From Clostridium sp. (lineage in GTDB: Bacteria; Bacillota; Clostridia; Lachnospirales; Lachnospiraceae): 64,000 nt of DNA. Both the position numbers and the translations under genes were made by a program. The notes beneath the pieces are model-generated. The model worked only from the letters and a program-made list of their open reading frames with translations. It was not told the DNA's origin and searched no databases. The stretch is from NCBI GenBank assembly GCA_023667695.1, contig JAMOZY010000001.1, forward strand, positions 62,001 to 126,000. The letters are read 5' to 3'. Shown piece after piece: positions 7,683 to 16,881 of the stretch; within the stretch, counting starts at the first letter, position 1; every line of letters begins with the position of its first letter.

Positions 7683-9680
7683 TCAGCTATGCTTTGCTGA
7701 TTGGATATACTCACAGATAACCTCTGCACAGGCTTCCAGTCCGACAGAGCTGTCTAAGAGCAGCTCATAATTTTTACGGTCCCCCCAGTTGCTTCCGGAG
7801 ATATTTTTATAATAAGCGGCTCTTGCCTCATCCGAACGATGGATGTTTTTCTCTGCTGCATCCAGAGTATCTCCATACACTTCCATGACCCTTTGAATTT
7901 TAAACTTCTTCGGTGCATAAATAAAGATTCGCACCACATCGGAATAGTCACGGAGTACATAATCTGCTGCTCTTCCTACGATTACACAGCTTCCGGTATC
8001 AGCAATCTGATGTATCACCTTATCCTGTGCAAGCACTGCCTGCTGTACTACATTGGTACTCAGATACAGGTCATGCATCAGGGTTGGAGAATTGGCATTC
8101 AAATCTGAGATGAATTCTTTATCTAATCCGCTTTCCTGTGCAGCAAGTGCAGTCATTTCCTTATAATAGAAAGGAATATCAAGCTTTTCCGCTACCAGCT
8201 TGCCAATCTGTTTTCCAGAAGAACCATGCTCTCTTGCAATCGTAATAATAACACCTTTCTTGCTTTCTTTAATTGCAACCTCTGCTTCTTCGGATACCGC
8301 TTTGGTTTTTAAGGATTTCATATAGGTGATGGTAAGACTGGCGGCTACAATCATAGCGATGAAATCCGCAGCCGGTGCCGCAAATAAGATTCCCTCAATG
8401 CCGAAAAACAGAGGCAGGATAAGAATTAACGGAATAAAGCACACAATATCCCGAATCATGGAGGATACAACTGCTTGTACCGGCTTTCCGACTGCCTGGA
8501 AGAAGATGGAGGTCATTTTTATGGTGCAGGTGAAGGTAACAAGGGAAAGGAAAATCCGGAAGGTTTTTTCAGCAAAAATCCAATAGTCCTCCGGGTTCGG
8601 AATATTCGTAGGAGTTCCGAAAATACCCACCACTGCTTGTGGAGCCAGTTCAAACAGCAGGGTAGAAGCCAGTCCGATGATAATGGTACAGAGCAGGATG
8701 GACTTATATAATTTCTTCACTCTGTCATAATTCTTTGCACCAATATTGTAACCAATGATTGGCTGACATCCAAGCACGATTCCTACGACAAGGTTAATAA
8801 CAACCGTAAACACTTTACTTTCAATTCCAATGATTGCAATGGGAATATCCACACCATATTGGGACATGGAACCATACTTTGCCAGCATAATGTTGCAGAC
8901 CAGTGAAATGATAACAATGGTCATCTGTGTAATAAAGGAAGAGGTACCCAGCTTCAACGCACTGGAAAATGCCCTGAAATCCGGAACAAAACTGCTTTTT
9001 GTCAGATGAAAGGTTTTGGTACGGAAAAAATAAACCAGGCTGATGATGAAGGAAACGCACTGTCCGATGATAGTTGCAAGAGCAGCTCCCGTCATACCCC
9101 AGTGCATACCGAAGATAAATACAGGGTCTAAGATGATGTTAATGACTGCTCCAAGCAGCATGGAAGCCATGGAAACAGCCGGACTGCCATCAGCACGAAT
9201 GACTGCATTCATCATATTGGACAGCATATAGACTGGAAAAAACGCTAAAATAATATTGAAGTATTCCACTGCCATCCCGATACTGTTTTCCGATGCACCG
9301 AATAAGGTTAAAAGCTGTGTTTTTAACGGGAAAAAGACCGCCATAAGCAAAAGGCTGGCGATAAAGGTTATGATAATGCCGGTGCCGATTGCTTTGTGGG
9401 CAGACTGGGTATCCTTTCTACCCTGGCAGATGTTAAGGTAAGCAGCACAGCCGTCACCAAAGCACCAGGCAAATGCCTGAGCAATGATAAAGATGGGGAA
9501 TACCACACCGGTGGCGGCATTTCCCAAAGCGCTTAGCTCGCTGTTACCGATAAAAATCTGGTCTACGATATTGTAGAGCGCACTGACTAATAGGGAGAGT
9601 ACGCAGGGAACGGAAAACTTCAGCATGAGCTTTGAGATTTTCTCTGTTCCTAAGAATTGACTGTTTTCTGACTGATTCAT
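7683..9680 (-). CDS. MATE exporter fused to a cytidylate-kinase-like domain
   Basis: A 665-aa fusion. Residues 1 to about 455 are a complete 12-TM MATE (MOP superfamily) sodium- or proton-coupled drug/metabolite exporter, with ALYNIVDQIFIG near the N-terminus. From about residue 476 to the end is a cytosolic P-loop domain of the cytidylate-kinase-like (CMK2-type) family: AREHGSSGKQIG is the phosphate-binding loop, then a CVIVGRAADYVL segment and an Arg-rich lid region. Stand-alone versions of this domain are common in Clostridia but their substrate is not established. The join is in frame with no stop, so it is one polypeptide. A good AGGAGG lies upstream. Another MATE gene lies upstream on the same strand; both have promoter-proximal hairpins. 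Confidence 0.88.
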   Translation of the reverse strand: MNQSENSQFLGTEKISKLMLKFSVPCVLSLLVSALYNIVDQIFIGNSELSALGNAATGVVFPIFIIAQAFAWCFGDGCAAYLNICQGRKDTQSAHKAIGTGIIITFIASLLLMAVFFPLKTQLLTLFGASENSIGMAVEYFNIILAFFPVYMLSNMMNAVIRADGSPAVSMASMLLGAVINIILDPVFIFGMHWGMTGAALATIIGQCVSFIISLVYFFRTKTFHLTKSSFVPDFRAFSSALKLGTSSFITQMTIVIISLVCNIMLAKYGSMSQYGVDIPIAIIGIESKVFTVVINLVVGIVLGCQPIIGYNIGAKNYDRVKKLYKSILLCTIIIGLASTLLFELAPQAVVGIFGTPTNIPNPEDYWIFAEKTFRIFLSLVTFTCTIKMTSIFFQAVGKPVQAVVSSMIRDIVCFIPLILILPLFFGIEGILFAAPAADFIAMIVAASLTITYMKSLKTKAVSEEAEVAIKESKKGVIITIAREHGSSGKQIGKLVAEKLDIPFYYKEMTALAAQESGLDKEFISDLNANSPTLMHDLYLSTNVVQQAVLAQDKVIHQIADTGSCVIVGRAADYVLRDYSDVVRIFIYAPKKFKIQRVMEVYGDTLDAAEKNIHRSDEARAAYYKNISGSNWGDRKNYELLLDSSVGLEACAEVICEYIQSAKHS

Positions 9681-9755
9681 ATTAAAAAAATCCTCCTGAA
9701 TGATAAAATGTTGAAGTCTTTATCAGAGAGAAAGCTTCCTGAAAACTACGACGAA

Positions 9756-9797
9756 CACAAAAAATAAGAGCATAGAATCGTCGTGATTCTACGCTCT
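9756..9797 (-). terminator. Terminator-like hairpin in the leader of the MATE/kinase gene
   Basis: Read on the minus strand, 9797-9785 pairs with 9779-9767 (13 pairs, one of them G-U), loop of five bases, then a TTATTTTTTGTG tract. It begins only about 20 bases after the -10 box of the promoter at 9818-9847 and before the ribosome binding site. It could end transcripts from the upstream MATE gene, act as an attenuator, or both. Confidence 0.7.
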
Positions 9798-9817
9798 TCC
9801 AGCTGTTCGACAGGTGC

Positions 9818-9847
9818 ATATTATCACAAAAACTTTTCCTTTGTCAA
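9818..9847 (-). promoter_or_regulatory. Promoter of the MATE/kinase gene
   Basis: Minus-strand TTGACA (complement of 9842-9847) and TAATAT (complement of 9818-9823), spacer 18; GATAAT with spacer 16 is an alternative reading. The predicted start is about 10-15 bases before the hairpin. Confidence 0.7.
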
Positions 9848-9889
9848 GAAGGATTTTTTTGTGAAAATACTGCAAATTATTTTGTGCAT

Positions 9890-11278
9890 TTACAGGTTTC
9901 TATTCTGAAAATTGAGAAGCCGGATTGCTTTTTTTAATAAGAAACAGGCAATTATTGCAGTCAGAATTTCGGCGAAAGGAAAGGTGGTCCATATGCTCCA
10001 GCCCGGTATTTGGGAGATTAGTATAAGCCGGGCGAAAATCCACGCAGTTGGTAATACAAAAACCAGCTGTCTGCCAAGAGAAACAATCAGGGAATCCAGT
10101 CCCCGGTTCAATGCCTGAAATACACCCTGCAATGCAATGTTGATTCCGGCAAACAAAAAGCTAATGGATATGATGTGCATGGCACTGATAAAGAACCCTT
10201 CTGTTTCGCCGGAGAGGTGGAATACTTTGGAAAAGGGAAGTGCAAAGCCTTCCGTAACGATGGTTCCAATTATCATAATGATTAATGTATATAGCACCCC
10301 GTATCGAATGCCGTCGCGAATCCGTTTTGGATTTCCCATGCCATAAGCATAGGATACAATCGGGGTAATGGCATCGCGTAGTCCAAAGGCTGCAAATAGG
10401 ATAAATTGCTGAATCTTATAATAAAGACCATATGCGGTAACCATTGCTTCACTGACAGAAACAAAAATAACATTCAGACCATAGGTCATAACGGACATGA
10501 GTGCCTGTGCAATGATTGCCGGCAGCCCCACTGCATAGATGTTACGGATGACCTCAAAGGATGGCCGTAAATGCTGTAATTTTTTTGAAATATTTGTATT
10601 GAATTTCACATGGAAGCCAAAAGCAAGCAGCCATGACACACATTGACCGACAACAGTTGCAATAGCAGCGCCTTTCACACCTAATTCCGGAAGTCCCAGC
10701 CAGCCATAAATCATAATGGGGTCCAAAACAATATTTGTAACGGCTCCTGCAATCTGTGCGATTGTAGAATACATGGAATGTCCGGCTGCCTGTAACAGCT
10801 TTTCATAGATTGCAAAAAAAATCACACCGGGGGAAGCGATACAGCAGATTCTCAGATAACTGACTGCCATATCATAAACCATCTGGTTTTCCGTCTGTGT
10901 TGCTATATAAGGACGTACACCCCAAATACCAAACAGTAAAAATGCCAGATAAATAACAATTGCTAAAAACTGGGCATTTCCAGCGACCTTGCTTGCCTGC
11001 TCCTTGTCCCCCAGGCCTAGGTCCTTGGCAACAAGTACATTGGTTCCGATTCCGGTTCCAATTCCAATTGCGACCATAAGCATCTGGAATGGAAAAGCAA
11101 GGGTTAATGCATTCAAAGCAGCTTCGCCATGCTGTGGCATATTGGAAATAAAGGCACTGTCAACAATATTATAAAGCGCTTGGAGTACCATAGAGATAAT
11201 CATTGGCGCTCCCATAATAAGCATTAGTTTTTGGATGGGCATTTCTGCCATTTTGTCATTTTTTTCTGATTGTTTCAT
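9890..11278 (-). CDS. MATE-family multidrug exporter
   Basis: A 462-aa, 12-TM MATE protein of ordinary length (PIQKLMLIMGAPMI start, ALYNIVDSAFIS motif, internal two-fold repeat). It expels cationic drugs or metabolites in exchange for Na+ or H+. ATG at 11278 is chosen over a GTG at 11311 because the GTG frame would run through the AAGGAGG ribosome binding site. It is a paralogue of the pump domain of the downstream fusion (same strand, 209 bases away), but each has its own promoter and leader hairpin. Substrate not predictable. Confidence 0.9.
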   Translation of the reverse strand: MKQSEKNDKMAEMPIQKLMLIMGAPMIISMVLQALYNIVDSAFISNMPQHGEAALNALTLAFPFQMLMVAIGIGTGIGTNVLVAKDLGLGDKEQASKVAGNAQFLAIVIYLAFLLFGIWGVRPYIATQTENQMVYDMAVSYLRICCIASPGVIFFAIYEKLLQAAGHSMYSTIAQIAGAVTNIVLDPIMIYGWLGLPELGVKGAAIATVVGQCVSWLLAFGFHVKFNTNISKKLQHLRPSFEVIRNIYAVGLPAIIAQALMSVMTYGLNVIFVSVSEAMVTAYGLYYKIQQFILFAAFGLRDAITPIVSYAYGMGNPKRIRDGIRYGVLYTLIIMIIGTIVTEGFALPFSKVFHLSGETEGFFISAMHIISISFLFAGINIALQGVFQALNRGLDSLIVSLGRQLVFVLPTAWIFARLILISQIPGWSIWTTFPFAEILTAIIACFLLKKAIRLLNFQNRNL

Positions 11279-11311
11279 ATCTTTAGAAACCTCCTTACTA
11301 TAATTTGACAC

Positions 11312-11359
11312 AAAAAAATAGCCTGTAGCAACTGGTTTTACGCAGAAATGCTACACGCT
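11312..11359 (-). terminator. Terminator-like hairpin in the leader of the MATE gene
   Basis: On the minus strand TGTAGCA (11355-11349) pairs with TGCTACA (11330-11324), extended by AGC/GCT across a one-base internal mismatch, then a run of seven T (complement of 11312-11318). It starts about nine bases after the TATAAT box and precedes AAGGAGG. The same arrangement recurs ahead of the downstream MATE fusion. Confidence 0.7.
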
Positions 11360-11367
11360 GTATTTGG

Positions 11368-11397
11368 ATTATAGCATAAATATTTTATTTTTGTCAA
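11368..11397 (-). promoter_or_regulatory. Promoter of the MATE gene
   Basis: Minus-strand TTGACA (complement of 11392-11397) and a perfect TATAAT (complement of 11368-11373), spacer 18. Confidence 0.8.
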
Positions 11398-11488
11398 AGA
11401 AGAAAGCAATACATGGCATTTCAGATTAGGAAAAGAGCTGCGCGGAAAGGGCCGGAAGCAGGATAGTGGACGGAGGAACTGCATTTGC

Positions 11489-11517
11489 TTGCGGTGTTTT
11501 CCAATCTATGATATATT
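11489..11517 (+). promoter_or_regulatory. Promoter of the propeller/HD-GYP sensor
   Basis: TTGCGG at 11489-11494 and TATATT at 11512-11517, spacer 17, about 60 bases before the start codon at 11578. Confidence 0.55.
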
Positions 11518-11577
11518 TTTAAAAAAGAATGAATCAGTACGTGAAAATGACAAAAATAGGCGGGGAAGGATAGGAAA

Positions 11578-14529
11578 ATGAAAAGAACAGGAAGCATTGT
11601 TGGCGTTATAGTACTTATTTTGACTTTTTATGTGATGCAGCCGGGTGTTATATTTGCTGAAAGCCGTTCCGGGCTTCAGGACTGGATTATTTATGAATAT
11701 AATGAAACGAATGGGCTTCCCACCGGTGAAGCCAATACGGTATTGCAGACCCGGGATGGCTATGTCTGGATTGGCAGCTATGGTGGGCTGATTCGTTATG
11801 ACGGTACTACCTTTCGGAATTATTCCAATGAGAAACAGATTCTTTCTTCCAGCATCCGGTGTCTGTTTGAGGACAGCAAGGAGCGGTTGTGGATTGGGAC
11901 CAATGACAGAGGGGTATATCTCTATGCGGACAATTGTTTTACTCATTATGGTTATGCAGATGAAAAGGAATTCCTGTCTGTCCGTTCCTTTGCAGAAGAC
12001 CAGAATGGGAATATCTATGTTGGTACGACCTCCGGTCTGGCAAGGATTGAGGGGAATGAAATGGTTCTTGTCAATGAAGAGGTTTATGGAACAACGGTTT
12101 ACAGTATGGCAGTGGATGAGAACAATGTGCTTTGGACCTGTATGAACGACGGAATTGCGAAGCTTCTTTTTGACGGGACGGTTATTTATACCTTTGATTC
12201 GGAAGAATTTCTGGAAGCTCCCCTTTACTTTGCCAGTCAGACGAAGGATTATGCGTTATATCTGGGTACCAGTGGAAATCAGATTTATCAGGTTAGCTTC
12301 CGGGATACAGAGTATCAGAAGGAATCCTTTCTATTACAGGAATATTCCATTGAAGCGCTTTCAACCGTAAATGATATCCGCCAGGATGCAGAGGGCAATA
12401 TCTGGGTGGCAGCATTGAATGGTACCGGATATCTGACTCCCAACGGTCAATGGCACGAAGTAATTGGAAAGCACGTTACTGCTGTGAATACGGTTTCTTT
12501 TGATTATGAAGGAAATGTGTGGCTGGCATCTACCAGCTACGGTGTGCTTCATCTGGTGGATGGAATATTTTATAATGGCAATGAAGCGGCAGGGCTTTCG
12601 GAAACCTCCATTAATACGGTGGCTGTGTGCGGCAATGAGTATTATCTGGGAACGGATACCGGACTGATTGTGCGGGACCAGAATCTTATGCCGGTGGAAA
12701 ATGAATTGACGCAGATGCTGGATGGAATCCGGATTCGGAATATACTGTGTGACCGGGATGGCAATATCTGGATTGGTACTTATTATCAATACGGACTTTT
12801 ATTATATGAGCCGGAGGAAGACCGGATAACGGAATTTAACAAGGAAAATGGAATGGCAGACGAACAAATCCGCATGATTCTGGAATGCTCGGATGGCAGG
12901 ATTGCTGTTGCGACCCAGGGCGGCATCAGCATTCTGGAGAATCATGCAGTGGTTCAGAGCTATACGGAGGAAAACGGTCTGACCTATCCGATTATTCTTT
13001 GTTTGTGTGAAGGAACGGATGGTACCCTGTATGCCGGTAGTGACGGTCAGGGCTTCTATGCCATTCGGGAGGGAACGATTACCCACTATGGCTTTGATGA
13101 GGGTCTTTCCTCCGGTGTCGTATTGCGGATGCTGCCGGATGAAGAAGGGAAGGGTCTGTTTATCAGTGCGGGTAATGAACTGTTTTACTGGGATTTTGAA
13201 GAATTCCGGCTGATACAGAATTATGAGAAAAGCGCAGGCAGTATATTTGACCTGTACTTAAATGGAGAAGAACTGTGGCTGATGCAAAGCAACGGAATCC
13301 ATATTCTGAATCGGGAGAAGCTGCTCTCCGGTGCAGAAACGGAGGTAAGGCTTATCGGCGTTTCCGATGGTCTGACCGGAACCCTGAATGCAAATACCTG
13401 GAATACAGAGAAGAATGGGATGTATTATCTGTGCACCAGTAATGGTTTATCCATTTTAAAACTGGAGGAACTGGAGCAGGAGCCGAGGGAATTTCTTGCG
13501 GTTATCAGCCAGGTGGAGGTAGATGATCAGATTTATGAAGCACCGGAACAGGTAGAGCTGGATGGGGAGGTAACCCGTCTGACCTTTCAGTTTGCAGTCT
13601 TGTCCTATACGGAAAAGGAGATTACGGTCCAGTACCAGTTAAAGGGCTTTGACGAGGAACCCTATACCCTTACCAACAGCCAGCCTCTGAGCGTCAGCTA
13701 TACCAATCTTTCCGGCGGCGATTATGAGTTTGTGCTGGAGGTGCTGAACACAGAAGGGGAAGTAACCGGTATCCCATATACGGTAAAGCTTCACAAGGAA
13801 TACATGCTCTGGGAGCATACCTGGTTCTGGGTGGTGATTGGCATTGCCGGTCTGATTCTGGTGGCGGTTCTGGTCTGGCTTGGAGTTCTGATTAATACCA
13901 TACGCCTGAAACGGAGACAGGCGGCTTATCAGAGTATCATTGAGCAGGCATTAAAGACCTTTGCCAATACCATTGATGCGAAGGATGCGTATACCAATGG
14001 GCATTCCATCCGGGTAGCGGCATATTCATTAGAAATCGCCAAAAAGCTGAAGCTGTCCAAGGAGGAGCAGGAACGAATCTATTATATTGCCCTGCTGCAT
14101 GATATTGGAAAAATCGGTATCTCGGATAAGATACTCAATAAGCCGGGAAAGCTGACGCCGGAGGAGCGGGAAATTATAAAGAGCCATCCATCCATTGGCG
14201 GAGACATCTTAAAGGACTTTTCTTCTCTGCCGGGAATCAGCGACGGAGCCAGATATCATCATGAACGGTATGATGGAACCGGTTATAACGAAGGCTTAAA
14301 GGGAGAAGAGATTCCGTTTTTTGCCAGAATTATCTGCGTGGCGGATTCTTATGATGCCATGTCCAGTGCAAGATGCTATCGGAAGGATATGGACCGGGAT
14401 AGAATCATAGAAGAATTGAAATCCAATGCAGGAACCCAGTTTGACCCCAATATAGTAGAAATTATGCTGGAATTAATGGAGGAAGGGACCGTTCCGATTC
14501 ATTTGGAGGACAGGAACAGCGGATTGTAA
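11578..14529 (+). CDS. Beta-propeller sensor with HD-GYP output domain
   Basis: A 983-aa membrane sensor. It has an N-terminal signal/anchor segment (residues about 5-28), then a large extracellular region of repeated Reg_prop-type blades (many copies of the form DG.IWIGT..GL, about 40-630) and a Y_Y_Y-type beta-sandwich (about 650-735). One transmembrane helix follows (about 749-772), then a cytosolic HD-GYP domain (about 785-965). HD is His841-Asp842 (LLHDIGK), with a second His in KSHPSIGG and HH in ARYHHER. The GYP motif reads Gly902-Tyr903-Asn904 (GTGYNEG): Pro is replaced by Asn. The propeller/Y_Y_Y architecture is that of Bacteroides hybrid two-component glycan sensors, here with a cyclic-di-nucleotide output in place of a kinase. 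The promoter at 11489 and GGAAGGA support the start. Confidence 0.9.
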   Translation: MKRTGSIVGVIVLILTFYVMQPGVIFAESRSGLQDWIIYEYNETNGLPTGEANTVLQTRDGYVWIGSYGGLIRYDGTTFRNYSNEKQILSSSIRCLFEDSKERLWIGTNDRGVYLYADNCFTHYGYADEKEFLSVRSFAEDQNGNIYVGTTSGLARIEGNEMVLVNEEVYGTTVYSMAVDENNVLWTCMNDGIAKLLFDGTVIYTFDSEEFLEAPLYFASQTKDYALYLGTSGNQIYQVSFRDTEYQKESFLLQEYSIEALSTVNDIRQDAEGNIWVAALNGTGYLTPNGQWHEVIGKHVTAVNTVSFDYEGNVWLASTSYGVLHLVDGIFYNGNEAAGLSETSINTVAVCGNEYYLGTDTGLIVRDQNLMPVENELTQMLDGIRIRNILCDRDGNIWIGTYYQYGLLLYEPEEDRITEFNKENGMADEQIRMILECSDGRIAVATQGGISILENHAVVQSYTEENGLTYPIILCLCEGTDGTLYAGSDGQGFYAIREGTITHYGFDEGLSSGVVLRMLPDEEGKGLFISAGNELFYWDFEEFRLIQNYEKSAGSIFDLYLNGEELWLMQSNGIHILNREKLLSGAETEVRLIGVSDGLTGTLNANTWNTEKNGMYYLCTSNGLSILKLEELEQEPREFLAVISQVEVDDQIYEAPEQVELDGEVTRLTFQFAVLSYTEKEITVQYQLKGFDEEPYTLTNSQPLSVSYTNLSGGDYEFVLEVLNTEGEVTGIPYTVKLHKEYMLWEHTWFWVVIGIAGLILVAVLVWLGVLINTIRLKRRQAAYQSIIEQALKTFANTIDAKDAYTNGHSIRVAAYSLEIAKKLKLSKEEQERIYYIALLHDIGKIGISDKILNKPGKLTPEEREIIKSHPSIGGDILKDFSSLPGISDGARYHHERYDGTGYNEGLKGEEIPFFARIICVADSYDAMSSARCYRKDMDRDRIIEELKSNAGTQFDPNIVEIMLELMEEGTVPIHLEDRNSGL

Positions 14530-14606
14530 TGCTGTTTTTGATGCCTTTTTGGCCGCGAATGGGGTGATTCTTACCAGACAATTATATTTGAAATCAGGAG
14601 GAGATT

Positions 14607-16151
14607 ATGAACCCAAAATTAAAAGAAAAGACACTGGAATCTCTTTCTGCCGTTTTGCCGATTACCGGTATTGTACTGGTAATCAGTGTATTTATTGTTC
14701 CCCTTCAGATTGATGTGGTTGTCATGTTCCTTGCAGGAGCGGTTATGCTGATTCTGGGTATGGGCTTGTTCCAGCTGGGTGCAGAGATGGCGATGAGTAC
14801 CTTGGGAGAGGGAATCGGAATACAGATGACAAAGGCAAAACGAAGGATGATGGTTGTTATCATTGCTATGCTGATGGGAATCATTATTACTCTTGCAGAG
14901 CCGGATTTGCAGGTACTGGCGGAGCAGGTTCCCTCTATACCGAATATGACTTTGATTTTCACGGTAGCAATCGGGGTAGGAATTTTTCTGGCTCTTGCAG
15001 TATTGCGGATTATTTGGAAGATAGATTTGTCTGTTTTATTGATTGGTATGTATGTAGTGCTGATTGGTATTTCATTTTTGGTTCCCAAGGACTTTCTGGC
15101 GGTTGCGTTTGATTCCGGTGGTGTGACCACCGGACCGATTACCGTTCCCTTTATTATGGCAATGGGTGTTGGTATTTCTGCTATTCGAAGCGGGAAGGAT
15201 TCTTCCAGTGACAGTTTCGGTCTGATTGCCTTATCCAGTGGAGGACCGATATTGGCAGTTTTGATTTTAGGATGCTTTTTTAACCCCCAAGAAACCATGT
15301 ATTCGGCTTCGGAAATTGCCAGTGCTTCTACGATGCGGGATGTAGTGCTGGAATTCGCAGGAGCATTGCCGAAATACGGGAAAGAGGTTCTGATATCGGT
15401 ACTGCCGATTATTGCGGTATGGCTTATTTTTCAATTGGCGGCCCGCCGTTATCAACGGCGGCAGAACTTCCGCATTCTGGTTGGTTTTATTTATACATAT
15501 CTTGGGCTGGTTCTATTTCTTTGTGGGGTAAATATCGGCTTTGCACCGGTCGGTACACTGCTTGGGCGGGAGCTTGCAGGACTGGCACACCGCTGGCTGC
15601 TGATACCGATTGGAATGCTGATTGGTTATTATATTGTAAAAGCGGAGCCGGCGATTCAGATATTAAATCATCAGGTCCAGTCGGTTACCAATGGGGCGAT
15701 TTCCGGTAAATCCATGAATATGTGCCTGTCGATTGGTGTGTCTGTCAGTATTGGCATTGCAATGCTCCGGGTACTGACCGGGATTCCGATTTACTGGATT
15801 GTCATTCCGGGGTATCTGGTGGCACTCGTTATGTCAAGATTTGTTCCGCGGATTTTTGTTGGTATCGCCTTCGACTCCGGTGGTGTTGCAAGCGGCCCTA
15901 TGACGACGACATTCCTTCTTCCCCTCTGCATTGGCGCCTGTGAAATGATTGGCGGAAGTATTATGACGGATGCATTTGGCATCGTTGCGTTAGTGGCATT
16001 GACTCCGTTGATTGCCGTTCAGATTATGGGACTGCGCTATCGGTTCAAGATGAGCAAGCTGCAAAAACATGCCGGACAGGGCTTGAATGCGATAGAGGAT
16101 GCAGATGCAATTATTAGTTTCGAAGAGGAGGCAAGCGATGGCGACGAATGA
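14607..16151 (+). CDS. DUF1538 membrane protein
   Basis: A 514-aa protein with about twelve membrane segments and an internal duplication. The signature FDSGGVTTGPITVPF appears near residues 168-182 and FDSGGVASGPMTTTF near 422-436. This is the DUF1538 family, an uncharacterised group of probable transporters. The acidic, Gly-rich signatures in both halves are reminiscent of ion- or substrate-binding re-entrant segments, which is inference. CAGGAGGAG gives a strong start. The PII-like gene begins inside its last 14 bases, a pairing that suggests the PII-like protein controls this transporter as GlnK controls AmtB. Confidence 0.88.
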   Translation: MNPKLKEKTLESLSAVLPITGIVLVISVFIVPLQIDVVVMFLAGAVMLILGMGLFQLGAEMAMSTLGEGIGIQMTKAKRRMMVVIIAMLMGIIITLAEPDLQVLAEQVPSIPNMTLIFTVAIGVGIFLALAVLRIIWKIDLSVLLIGMYVVLIGISFLVPKDFLAVAFDSGGVTTGPITVPFIMAMGVGISAIRSGKDSSSDSFGLIALSSGGPILAVLILGCFFNPQETMYSASEIASASTMRDVVLEFAGALPKYGKEVLISVLPIIAVWLIFQLAARRYQRRQNFRILVGFIYTYLGLVLFLCGVNIGFAPVGTLLGRELAGLAHRWLLIPIGMLIGYYIVKAEPAIQILNHQVQSVTNGAISGKSMNMCLSIGVSVSIGIAMLRVLTGIPIYWIVIPGYLVALVMSRFVPRIFVGIAFDSGGVASGPMTTTFLLPLCIGACEMIGGSIMTDAFGIVALVALTPLIAVQIMGLRYRFKMSKLQKHAGQGLNAIEDADAIISFEEEASDGDE

Positions 16152-16830
16152 AAAGCATAGTTCTTATCGGTTATTAATGTTGATTACGACACCGAAGCTG
16201 GCGGAAAAGGCGGTGAAGCTGTTCCAAAAGGGCGGACTTCCGATGCAATACAGGATTGAAGTGACGGGTACGGCATCCAGTGAGATTATGGATATGCTTG
16301 GACTTGGCAGCATTGAAAAGGTTCTCTTGCTCAGTATGATGCCGAAGCCTTTTGCAGATAAGCTGCTGGGGAAGCTGAAGCAGGAGCTGAAGCTTGGTGC
16401 CGTGAACAGTGGTATTGCAGTTACGATTCCGATGACGGGAGCGAATAATCTATTGTTTCATATCTTGAAGCATATAACGGAGGGAACGGCTCTTCCAAAT
16501 GAGAAAAAGGAGATGATTGTCATGGATACTATCAAGCATACAATGATTGCCGCCATTGTAAACCGGGGATTTAGTGAAAATGTTATGGAGGCTGCACGGG
16601 CAGCAGGCGCCAGTGGTGGAACGGTTGTGAACTGCAGGCGGAAGAGTGATGAAGAAGTGACGAATTTCTGGGGACTGAGTGTACAGGATGAGAAAGAGCT
16701 TGTTTTGATTATTTCGGATGCAGAGAGCAAGGTAGAGATTATGCGGGAGATTGGGGAACAGTGTGGAATTCATAGTGAAGCGCAGGGCGTGGTGCTATCG
16801 CTGCCGCTGGATTCCGTAATTGGTCTGTAG
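16138..16830 (+). CDS. PII-like regulatory protein (tandem GlnB-like fold)
   Basis: A 230-aa cytosolic protein with two PII-like halves (about 8-105 and 120-228). The second half carries AAIVNRGFSENVMEAARAAG followed by a Gly-rich ASGGTVVN turn, which resembles the T-loop/B-loop region of GlnB proteins. Typical PII proteins are about 112 residues, so this is a double-length form. ATG 16138 follows GAAGAGGAGG and overlaps the DUF1538 stop by 14 bases, so the two are translationally coupled. Expected role: a nucleotide-binding regulator of the neighbouring membrane protein. The ligand is unknown; the uridylylated Tyr of classical GlnB T-loops is not evident. Confidence 0.82.
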   Translation: MATNEKHSSYRLLMLITTPKLAEKAVKLFQKGGLPMQYRIEVTGTASSEIMDMLGLGSIEKVLLLSMMPKPFADKLLGKLKQELKLGAVNSGIAVTIPMTGANNLLFHILKHITEGTALPNEKKEMIVMDTIKHTMIAAIVNRGFSENVMEAARAAGASGGTVVNCRRKSDEEVTNFWGLSVQDEKELVLIISDAESKVEIMREIGEQCGIHSEAQGVVLSLPLDSVIGL

Positions 16831-16881
16831 ACCAGGCTTTGATACGGATTTGATATTAGTTGGATACTAAAAAATATAGAT

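Noticed and set aside
11279-11311. GTG start extending the minus-strand MATE by 11 residues
   Set aside because: The extension reads through the AAGGAGG ribosome binding site that serves ATG at 11278.
9681-11400. Guanidine (ykkC) or Mn (yybP-ykoY) riboswitch in front of the MATE genes
   Set aside because: The predicted leaders before the hairpins are only about 10-25 bases, too short for either aptamer, and no conserved core was seen.
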